From NCBI GenBank assembly GCA_027382625.1, contig JAJKFJ010022728.1:1-40650 (forward strand): DNA of 40,650 nucleotides, written 5' to 3'. Both the position numbers and the translations under genes were made by a program. Shown one piece after another: positions 32,801 to 40,650 of the stretch. The notes below the pieces were generated by a model. That model saw nothing but the letters and a program-made list of their open reading frames with translations. It was not told the origin of the DNA and made no database searches. The number at the start of each line of letters is the position of its first letter. The stretch's first letter is position 1. Source of the stretch: Tetmemena sp. SeJ-2015. Taxonomy: Eukaryota > Ciliophora > Spirotrichea > Sporadotrichida > Oxytrichidae.

Positions 32801-33762
32801 AATACAATTCTAGATTTCTCAAGCAAGTAATTAATGATGGTAGCAGAGTGGATCTTTCCAACATTATCGAAATTTACTCTGATGAACTTTCCAAATCTAG
32901 ATGAGTTGTTATTCCTGTTTGTTTTGGCATTTCCAAAAGCTTCTAGTAAGGGATTGGAATCGAGTACTTATCTTTCTATGCTGTGATCTTCTTAGCCCAT
33001 ATATTAGCAAAATAGAATATATGAATGTGGGTCTACCATGTCAATATTTTCCTCTGACATGAACCCAGAGTTGGCTTGAGCGAGATATTTGAGAATCAGC
33101 TTTGTGGCTTCAGTTTTTCCTGCTCCACTCTCTCCAGATATGATTATGCTCTAGTTGACCTTATGGTTGAGCATATCTTAGTAAGAGTCTTCAGCTACCA
33201 TAAATATGATAAGCAAAGAGTTTATAAATAGATGAGGCTGAGGCTTATTGTGAGACTTATCTTAGCCTGAGCTTACTTAGTTGGAATACTATCTGTAAAC
33301 TCTTGCGATGTGAGTTGTGTAGATCTTAAGTTTCTGGAAGGGATTAATAGATATGAGAATGGGAGTTCCAATTGAGGTGTAAATAGTTGCTTGCTAGTAT
33401 CTTAATCTTATAGTATAGAGGAGAGAACCCTCGTTGAAATCTTCTAGCAGAAGGAGGTCATCTATTCCAACTATAATAAGGAGAATAAGAAACTTATGAT
33501 GAGGATTGATATGTTGAATTAAGGCTATGTGTATCTGTGGCACAGCGTTTACCTAAGCATGATGCATGAGCTTCAATTGTAGGTTTGTCAACTGTGAATA
33601 CTTGCCCATCTTCTATGCTCTTGAGCTCTTGTTAGTCGCCTGTGTCTCTCAGGAGCTGACCTATATCGATTTAATTAGATTCTCTTTATTGATACCTGGA
33701 CTCCAGAATAGGTCAGGATGATTAGGGATCCAAAACAGATTGGATTTGGCTATCTTTTCCAT
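29890..33762 (-). CDS. Myosin heavy chain (motor, IQ neck, coiled-coil tail)
   Basis: ATG at 33762 starts [20 protein letters not shown]. The motor shows [20 protein letters not shown], the P-loop [13 protein letters not shown] (near 33120-33150), switch I with [10 protein letters not shown] (near 32910), and [20 protein letters not shown] with switch II (near 32215). RYIRCIKPN and [13 protein letters not shown] follow near 31530-31640. The neck has an IQ-like [16 protein letters not shown] and a long basic helix. Tail pieces continue below 30780 and at 29890-30430, where [19 protein letters not shown] is coiled coil. Myosins are actin-based ATP-driven motors; I cannot assign the class. Several inserts break the gene: 33471-33552, 33200-33230 and 31703-31716, plus a 4-base one near 31552. 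Tail joins are not resolved. Confidence 0.92.
31551..31558 (-). other. 4-base insertion in the myosin converter region
   Basis: The conserved motif [13 protein letters not shown] is only in frame if exactly four bases are removed within TGCTAGATAACTCAG (minus strand). A TA repeat four bases apart could act as a minimal pointer. A sequencing or assembly indel is an equal alternative. Confidence 0.5.
31703..31716 (-). other. IES with CAA pointer, 11 bp
   Basis: CAA occurs at 31703-31705 and 31714-31716. Removing 11 bp joins PQSLEKPLL to KGNSLSNQFRSQLAEL, matching the usual myosin sequence before the RCIKPN motif. Uncut, the frame ends in TGA. Confidence 0.68.
33200..33230 (-). other. IES with ATAAATA pointer, 24 bp
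   Basis: ATAAATA occurs at 33200-33206 and 33224-33230. The insert is a multiple of three and adds eight hydrophobic codons just before the P-loop. Removing it gives [18 protein letters not shown], which aligns without gap to the invariant myosin PHIFAIADEAY motif. The support comes from protein conservation, not frame. Confidence 0.85.
33471..33552 (-). other. 82-nt GT-AG intron in the myosin gene
   Basis: It starts GTAAAC and ends TTATAG on the minus strand, phase 1, joining TIEAHASCL to [15 protein letters not shown], as expected at the start of the motor core. Confidence 0.75.
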
Positions 33763-33898
33763 TTAATAACAGGATATGATGGGTAAATTTAAGATATTTT
33801 TAATACTTTAATTTTTTCACCTAATGAGATACAAAAAATAATTCAATAGGAAAATAAGTTTAAATTTCAAGATTCATTTCATAATCATGCCCCATATA

Positions 33899-34740
33899 TC
33901 AAACCTCAACAACTGATGGTCTAAAATTGGGCTTGCCTGGAATGATACTATCAATCTTGTTATTTGAAATAATTTTTGATTTCCAAAAGCGAAGTGTGAA
34001 CCCTTCATTTGACTGTAGCAGTGCTGGAAGTCGTCCTAAAATAAAGTTAACACTTTGAGAATTTTTTTACCTGGATGATTAAATCAGTATCGCCAAACTT
34101 GATTCTTCTGAAATTGTTTGGTAATAAGGCTGTCCTTTGACGGCATTGAATCTAAATAATTTTAGAGTAAGATTAAACAAGAAGCAGGTATCGTCTCCTC
34201 TCTTGTCAAAGCTTGAATTAACTTAAGGCATATCCTCCCACTATGTAACCAGTATCTTTACCTTCATCCTCATTTTGATTACCATCCTTGTCCTCACTAA
34301 ATAAATCTATGATATCTCTTTAAATTTAAGATAGCTTGCCTTACAACATTCTATTTGTCCTCAAAAGCCTTATCAAGAAATGAATTAGAGCAGAGTATTT
34401 ATAATCAGGTACATCTAACTTTTCTTCAATTAGATCATACTGTATAATTATTTGCTTCAGAGCTCCTTAAGTATCCATATCATTTTCGAAAGCTTTGAGT
34501 TTTGTGGGTATCTTATTCTAAACATCTTACAACCCATTTTAACTGCTAAATAATCCTGTATCCTTCAGTAAATAGTATTATAGATCTCTTTGCCTTGTCT
34601 AGGTTATTCTTGATATTTTTTTTCTTAAACAGATTTGAAGGAGGAATCACTAATGATTATTGGCTTTCCATTCAGCTTTAATTAATAATTATCCTGACTG
34701 TTGTTCTCTACTTATATATCTAGTCTTAAATCAAATAAAA
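33899..34740 (-). CDS. Unknown protein, several coding pieces
   Basis: Coding-like pieces on the minus strand include LKLNGKPIIISDSSFKSV (near 34650), then VPDYKYSALIHFLIRLLRTN and LSQIQRDIIDLFSED (34320-34430), and LLPNNFRRIKFGDTDLIIQ near 34100. An apparent intron (GTAAAA...TTTTAG) precedes the last piece, which ends either FRPSVVEV at TGA 33899-33901 or in another frame slightly beyond. The helical middle recalls RIH-type repeats only faintly. Frame changes between the pieces are not solved. I do not assign a function. It sits ~140 bp downstream of nothing obvious and just upstream of the myosin start, in the same orientation. Confidence 0.45.
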
Positions 34741-34929
34741 AAAATATTTGATAATGAAATGCTTTAAATGCAAGTAATTAACTTATAAAACCTATTAAAT
34801 TATGTTAATATTAATTTTGAATACACCTTTTTATATTTAATAATAAGAAGTGTAATAAAAAAGTTGCCTTTAGTATTTGTTTATTGAATGAGCCATATAA
34901 TTATAAATTGTATATAAATAATGAATCAT
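34741..34929. other. AT-rich spacer
   Basis: A short AT-rich stretch lies between the unknown minus gene and the end of the B-box gene. No frame, repeat or RNA signature is seen. Confidence 0.5.
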
Positions 34930-35600
34930 TCATTTTTTAAATTGAGTCTTTGAGCTGCTTGTGACCTGCAAATAATTGCAAGAACTCTTAGAAATTTTTT
35001 ATTAGAAAGAGACATTATAGTGAAATTCAGTCATGAAATCGATTTCTTTATATTGCCTAGACAGTTCTAGTCTATCACTTTTAAGAATAGCTTATCTTTT
35101 ATAAAATTCAAGTAATCTACTGCTGAATGCTTTCACACACATATTACGATTTAAATATCTTCATCAGGATGCTTAGAATCGTTCAGATAAATAACTAAAG
35201 CAAAAATTTCAAAATTTTATGCATAAGAGCAGTACACTTATTAGCAACAGTAGCAATAATATTCGTTTTTCTTGGTAGGATGTTCAGAACAAAAATCAAA
35301 GTCAAGCTATCATAATCTAAGTTATAGCAAGATTTGATCTGTAATAAAATTATTCTAGAAAAATGATCTTACATCTGTGAAACTAGCTAAAGGCTCTATT
35401 CTGATTTTACATATTTTTATTAAACTAAACTTGGCTTTGTTCTTTCTTGTAGCAAAATGGAAATCTAATTAATTGTAGAATGCATATAGTCTGCCTCTTC
35501 TTTTATAAATAATCCAAGGTGAACTTATCTTTAAACTTTAAAGTAAAATGATAGTTTCAAGGAGTACTGAATTTTTCTTTGATAATAGGATTTATGAAGT
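34930..35600 (-). CDS. B-box zinc-finger protein
   Basis: Reading right to left: SPWIIYKRRGRLYAFYNQLDFHF leads the first part, then ICKIRIEPLASFTD. A 34-nt intron (35339-35372; GTAAG...TACAG) joins this to IKSCYNLDYDS. A B-box-like zinc finger follows, CSEHPTKKNEYYCYCCQQVYC, with Cys/His pairs spaced as in B-boxes. The C-terminal part, LLEFYKRQAILKSDRLELSR, ends at TGA 34930-34932. Two frame changes remain: one just before the zinc finger (near 35295), and one at a GTGTGT run near 35143 that a 2-base difference would fix. The start is not certain. B-box proteins are usually adaptors or ubiquitin ligases, but no RING is seen here. It lies head-to-head with a second B-box gene. Confidence 0.55.
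35339..35372 (-). other. 34-nt GT-AG intron
   Basis: It starts GTAAG and ends TACAG on the minus strand, phase 0, joining PLASFTD to IKSCYNLDYD. Confidence 0.65.
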
Positions 35601-35633
35601 CTGTTAATAAATTTATTTCAAAAGACTACAAAA

Positions 35634-37613
35634 ATGAATAAGGTCTAGGACAGAAGAAGTTGGATTGTCATCAACAAGAACACAGAGACATACAGAAAAA
35701 TATCATTCACTCTCCTATTGAATATCATAATTGAAACTTTCACTTAGAATGCTTAAATGGGAGGTTTGAGAATTTTACTATTCAGCAAATCAACACGACT
35801 ACTCTCAATTTCGATCAAAAGTTTAATGTATTTGAAATTGGATTGCTGGTTTAAAACTGAAGACCAAGAAGATTTAAAAATTGATTCTACAGGTTAGATC
35901 AATATCTCTCCCAACAGACCTAAGGTCTTTACTTCGGGAACTATAATTGAGAAGGCAGATGAATTGCAGGAGGGAGTGCCCTACACTTTTTACTTGTTCA
36001 AAGTAGTTGTTGGCAAGCCATTTTGATTTAAATTGAGAAAGTCAAGAGTATTCTCAGATCCCTTTGCCCCAAGGATATGATTCTGTTTATCTTGAGCCAG
36101 AGTCTTAATGTAAATCATCAATTTGAATAAAGACATTTAGTGAACTTGTTCTAGCACAAATATCTCATCTATAGCAAAGACTGCACTCTTTTGACATATG
36201 TCGTGACTTGTAAAATCAGAATAAGCTATAAAAATCGTAATGAATATACTAATCTTGCGCTCTTTGTGGTAACTAGGCTATTAAATTCTGTCTGAATGAT
36301 AGAGCTTACTACTGTGAGGACTGCGATTTGCAAGTGCATGAAAATCATTAGAAGGACAGCATGTCTAAGATCATGAGTCTCCATGAAAGAGTACCAATAG
36401 AAAACTCGAGCCGCTTGATTCTTAAACATATATTGTAAACTGCTCTGATTGCATGATAAACTCAAAGGCAAACGATGGCTCATAGCTCAATCCAAGTAAG
36501 TTTTTTAGTTTCAAATTTACCTTTAAAGATTAAAAAACAATCAGCAAAGAGCATCAATTCATACCCATAGCAACTGCTTACAATAATGCTCTCAACGATT
36601 CTTTAAAGCCTGATGTGGGACTGGAGGAAAAGAAAAAGTTAATTGTAGAACAGATTGCTAACATTAGAGATAAGATAGAGCAAATCAAAGTCAATGCTGA
36701 AAGCTTAGTCATTAGGAAAATTATATAGAATTTTAGAGGAGACAATTAATTCATTGATGCAAGTTGTGCAATAGAAGTCAGCTATTCTAAAGTTTCTGCT
36801 TTAGAATTTCTGAAGCGTTAATCAGAGGAAACTACTCCTCTTGAGTTCCATAATTTTAAGTCAGTGACATTTAGATCGACATGAAGCTGAAATTATAATC
36901 TGTTGATATCTAGCATGTAAACTTAGACAGCAAGAATAACTTAACTATCTTCTGTTTGTCTAATGAATATCAAAGAGCTCCATAGAGCAGCTTCACCTCT
37001 TTTAGCGATCAACTAATTTTAGAACTTAACTCTTTGGAAAAGCGAGCAATATGCCAGGCTAGAAGGATAGTTAGTTAACTCTTGAAGCAAGGAATGTTTG
37101 ACAATAAGCAAAGACAGAAAGCGGACGTAACGAATAAAATAGAAAAGGCTCTGAGAGCAATTGAAGAAATTGTCTAATTATATGCTCGCTCAATTCTGAT
37201 TATAACATAGTTGAAGAGTCAGTTCAGAGGTCAATCTTTGGAATTTTCGCTAGGAACTTCAAGTCGTTCAAGGAAACTTAGGCAGGAGATTTAGACGTTA
37301 TTTTGAGGAAATACTTCAAGGCCTCAAACATTTTAGATGATGTGAGCAGAGTCATTCTCTATTTTAACTTACCTTACAATCCAATTATAAAGGAGAGAAT
37401 TGAGCCAGTTAAGTTAAATTAAAGTTTTAAACAGCATAATGAAAAGTTTTATAAATAAGTTTATCCATCTACAATTACAAAAACCAAACTAGCAACTAAG
37501 GGTATATGTTCCCTCCGCAGTCTAAATCTAATAACCAGGACTCTCATTCTATTCAAGCCATGATAGAGGCTTTAAATTCACTATAAACAAGCAAGCTAAT
37601 ATAATACTCATGA
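35634..37613 (+). CDS. B-box zinc-finger, coiled-coil protein
   Basis: ATG 35634 opens MNKVQDRRSWIVINKNTETY, and an open frame runs to VGKPF near 36024. Further pieces in other frames follow: PLPQGYDSVYLEPES and LFQHKYLIYSKDCTLLTYVV. The last two recall a beta-rich domain, possibly related to ADP-ribosyltransferase folds, that I associate with ciliate B-box proteins; this is only a memory-based hint. A clear B-box follows at 36245-36345 (CALCGNQAIKFCLNDRAYYC, then EDCDLQVHENH), and then a second Cys pair. A coiled coil follows (EEKKKLIVEQIANIRDKIEQ). The C-terminus is polar and ends QTSKLIQYS at TGA 37611-37613. At least four frame changes imply unresolved IESs or introns. The likely role is a TRIM-like adaptor without a RING. 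Confidence 0.6.
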
Positions 37614-38325
37614 GAGTTGAAAGTGAGTTCAATTAATATAAAAGCAAATTGCCTCTCATGGATGGTCTGCAAGCTTTAGTTATTGCTTAGATATTTTAAA
37701 ATACCCAAATTATTTTATTTCGGTTTTCTAATAGAAGAATTAAATATGCTTGGGTTAAATTATTTTTATACTTGTTTTATAAGAATAGGGATATTCTTTA
37801 CTGATAAAATTTATCATAAAATTGATGAAGAGAAAATTATTTAAATAGAAAAACTTTAGCTATATTTGAAAAATTTGACCTTATCGAAACTATTATTCAT
37901 ACTTTGTTATAATGAAATTGACTTCATTAAAAGTATATTAATCTCACTTAGAATTTGCGATTCAATAAATATTAAGAACAAACAACTGATGCAAGAGATT
38001 AGAGTACAAGAAGAATAAAGTAAAAATTAGCTTCTAATAGTGAAATCAAATCTTCCAAAAGAACAACTATTAAATTAAATTTGTCTAAGAGGTTTGGTCA
38101 TTCAGTTTAAGACATCAAGCATGATTATGAAACTTAATATATTTAACAAATAAACATCATTGATATAGAAAACTGAAAATTCTAGAATCAAATAAATATG
38201 TTAAATCGTAATCTCGAAATGATTGAAATAAAATCGGATCAGTTTGAGCTTAATATGGAGTCTAAAACTCATTTAATCTAAAGAAAGCTATTTAAAGTTT
38301 GTAGCTATCTCTATTCTGAAGTTTC
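37614..38325. other. AT-rich region, no firm gene
   Basis: The stretch is AT-rich. One frame stays open on + from ATG 37990 for roughly 75 codons (MQEIRVQEEQSKNQLLIV) but matches nothing known and uses many Ile/Lys/Asn codons, as random AT-rich DNA would. It separates the convergent B-box and TFIIF beta genes. Confidence 0.4.
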
Positions 38326-39711
38326 TCAATCATAGCAAGACTTTAAAGAGTAAGTGTTTGAATGATTATCAAAGACGCAGAGCTCATTAACTATTCTTCT
38401 CATTGGCATCTCAGGCTGGTCACAAATCTTGTTTATGTTCTTGAAAGAGAGTCGCTTTACTTTTCTTAAGAGCTTGATCACAACCTCTCTCATATCAAGA
38501 TCAGTGAGCCTAACTCTTCTTTTCTTCTTACAAAGTTCACTAGGCAAATCAAAAGATTAGGATTGAAGTGAGCGGCTTGCAAATACTTCCTCTGGCTTCA
38601 AGAGTTATAACTGTGAGGAAGCTTGCAAATCTCTATACTCATCTTTTGAAGACTTAACAAAGAACTCTGCAGGTTTGGGCTCTAGATCTAAGTCATCTGC
38701 TTCTATGATGTTCACTTTGGCGTAATCTTTCTCATGAAGATACTCTATTTAAGAGAATTAGAGTCTAGGAAACTCCTGACTTCTTCAGAAAGATGCTCAT
38801 AGTCTTCATCCAATGACAAAGTAGTTCTCTGTGAAGCTAAATCTTGACTATCAAAGGTACCTTTCCTAGTTACAACACGAGAAGCTTCACTCATGAGAAC
38901 TTTGGGAGTCAAGATTTCACCCATCTTGAAATTTTGAGTAAGGTTTTAAGAGGATTTTGAGGATTGAGGGCCAAGCTTTAAATTTCCAAACTTGATGGTA
39001 GTCTCTTGCTCAGCAATCTTCATATAGAGTCTATTTCTATGCCTAAGTTGCTCTCTCAAAATTGTAGACTAATTAAATAAACTGCTAAACTTCTTGAGGT
39101 TTGGCATAGTGATAACCTCATGGTCATATTGATTTTTTATAATAGTTTAGTCAACTAAAAGTGTTCCTTAAACTTGAGTGCTTCTTGTTCTTTAGTGTTT
39201 GGAGATAATTTTATTTGCTTTGAGCCTCTAATCTAAAGGAGCACTGACTGAGCTCATAGGTGGCTGAGAGTTTATAGTTTGAGAAGAGCTTTACTATGTT
39301 GGAGCTTCGACTAGAACGACCTTAGAGCAAGATGCTTAGACTGTTTATTGGCCAAGGGTACTGGAATTGATAATATCTAGGTGGTGAATCTAGGTTTCAT
39401 CTTTACAACCAGTAGCGAGTTCAAGGTGTGTCTACCCTGAACTTTTATACCAACTTATTGTGACAAATTCCAATTTAAAAATTATCTTAGTTTATCAAAG
39501 ACAAGTTCTCCTAACTCAAGACTGAATCCTTTGTAGGAAAGTAAAATTATAAAATGAAAGTCTTTCTTCTTGCTTCATAGATAGTTAAATTCAATTTATT
39601 CATCATGAGTGATAGATCACAAAAAATTTGCTTTGGCAGCCTGACTAGATAGACAGCTCTGTCGATGAGGAAGGGGCAAGTTGGATTGCAGAGTGAGTGA
39701 GTTGAAGTCAT
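38326..39711 (-). CDS. GTF2F2: Transcription initiation factor IIF, beta subunit (RAP30)
   Basis: ATG 39711 starts MTSTHSLCNPTCPFLIDRAV and leads into YLVRLPKQIFCD, the conserved WLVKVPK-type start of the TFIIF beta dimerisation domain. The middle carries LRHRNRLYMKIAEQETTIKF and a Ser/Thr-rich linker. The C-terminal ~65 residues form the winged helix that contacts promoter DNA (VVIKLLRKVKRLSFKNINKI; MRRIVNELCVFDNHSNTYSL). TGA is at 38326-38328. TFIIF beta works with TFIIF alpha to stabilise RNA polymerase II in the preinitiation complex. One IES (38744-38767) restores the frame between linker and tail. A second frame change near 39440, between HNKLV and the HLELATGCKDE stretch, is not resolved. 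The length suits the family. Confidence 0.82.
38744..38767 (-). other. IES with TCTA pointer, 20 bp
   Basis: TCTA occurs at 38744-38747 and 38764-38767. Removing 20 bp joins LSEEVRSFL to EYLHEKDYAKVNIIEADD in frame. Uncut, the frame ends at TGA a few codons later. Confidence 0.72.
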
Positions 39712-40308
39712 TCCAAAGTTTTGAAAGCTGGGATGAGTTGATTTTACTTTACCGAGTGGTTTGATTATGATTATAATTGCAATCTCAATTACAGACCCTA
39801 AAATGTGACAAAATGAAATCGCAGCAAGATCGAAAATGAATAGTTATAGTTTAACCTCCTTTGATTTAGTCGTTATGATTCTCTTTACATTCAATTAATT
39901 TTCTTCTGGTGAAAGAAGTTGAGTGAGAATGAGAATAAATACAGACAATTGAGTTGAGTACTCGAGCAAATAACTATCCGTTTGTCTCCCTCCGCATTCA
40001 CTTCAAGTTTTTCTTTGATAAGCGCTTTTCCTTCGTGTATAGTGCTTGTCTGAAGTAAAGTTAAGGGTAGGTGGTTAATAATGAGTGTGGGTCGCTATTA
40101 TTCAATAATATTTAAGTGCGAATCTTGCAGTTAATTGATTTGTCGCCCTCATGAGAGAGTCTCAAAAAGTTTGAAGCTTATATTCTTTTCAAATTAAGAA
40201 GAAGTGTAATCTTCCCTCGCATAACTAATATCACATAATTATTTCCCATTAAATGATGATTTAATCTTATAGTTACCTAGCAATAATATATAAATTTATT
40301 ATTTGAAA
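39712..40308. promoter_or_regulatory. Divergent intergenic region
   Basis: About 600 bp lie between the TFIIF beta start and the next gene, which point away from each other, so both promoters should lie here. No TATA-like or other element stands out. In the macronucleus the two genes may end up on separate small chromosomes, and a breakage or telomere-addition site would then fall here; no telomere-like repeat is seen. Confidence 0.4.
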
Positions 40309-40650
40309 ATGCCTCCAAAAGTTCTAATTCAGGATGAACAAGGTCAGCCCCTACAGCAAACCATCACCAAAGCAATAAAAAAACGCAAGAGACCACTCAA
40401 TGATGGAATTCAGCTGGCCAAACTAACAAAACGCGCTCTCAGAACGCAAATGAGGGCCTTTAAAAGAGATTCCTCATATTCATAACAAAAATTATATTCC
40501 ATATAAAGTGAAAACTATAAATGTGATTGCCAGTAGAGGCAAGATTAGAATAATAAATAATATTTCAGAGATTCTAATTAAAAGTTATTAACATCATTCT
40601 TTCAGTTTAAAAACCAAAGGTAAGTAATTCTCAGATTAATAAAGCTAAGG
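40309..40650 (+). CDS. N-terminal part of an unknown basic protein (cut by window end)
   Basis: ATG 40309 begins MPPKVLIQDEQGQPLQQTIT, followed by a basic segment (KAIKKRKRPLNDG; LTKRALRTQMRAFKRD). The codon use is balanced up to about 40485, then the frame stays open through AT-rich DNA with many Gln codons. A good 5' splice site (AAAG|GTAAGT) is at 40620. The gene continues beyond the window. No domain is recognised. Confidence 0.5.

Overview
The window reads as germline (micronuclear) DNA of a hypotrich ciliate (Oxytricha/Stylonychia type). Two things show this. First, TAA and TAG are read as glutamine and only TGA stops translation: long conserved proteins, such as the myosin motor and the IP3-receptor pore, run through many in-frame TAA/TAG codons. 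Second, many genes are cut by short AT-rich inserts bounded by direct repeats of 3-8 bp. Removing the insert plus one repeat copy restores the reading frame or a conserved motif. These look like internal eliminated sequences (IESs) with pointers, lying between macronuclear-destined segments (MDSs) in linear, unscrambled order. Ordinary GT-AG introns of 23-157 nt also occur.

Layout. 1-5100 is mostly non-coding, with relics: a (CAT)n tract, a decayed ubiquitin-like fragment, a decayed Tc1/IS630-type transposase on +, a second transposase-like remnant on -, and a broken ORF. 5192-6481 (+) is an uninterrupted acidic protein of unknown function. 6775-21675 (-) is one very large gene for an IP3-receptor/ryanodine-receptor-type Ca2+ release channel. 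It is split by many inserts, one of them a 1.24-kb IES carrying a 742-bp element with G/C-rich terminal inverted repeats. 21930-23020 (-) is a hydrophilic protein with several clear pointer-flanked IESs. 23214-24932 holds a small two-TM protein (-) and a divergent unknown protein (+).

25184-29785 (+) holds three or more genes likely to act in the cytoskeleton or cilia: an EF-hand (centrin-like) protein, a CFAP97/hemingway-like protein and a coiled-coil protein. 29890-33762 (-) is a myosin heavy chain with motor, neck and tail. 33899-34740 (-) is unknown. 34930-37613 is a head-to-head pair of B-box zinc-finger proteins. 38326-39711 (-) is the TFIIF beta subunit (RAP30). 40309 to the end (+) is the start of a further gene cut by the window edge.

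Frame breaks that I could not pair with a pointer or a splice site remain in several genes. CDS spans are therefore germline spans, including IESs and introns, not uninterrupted ORFs.
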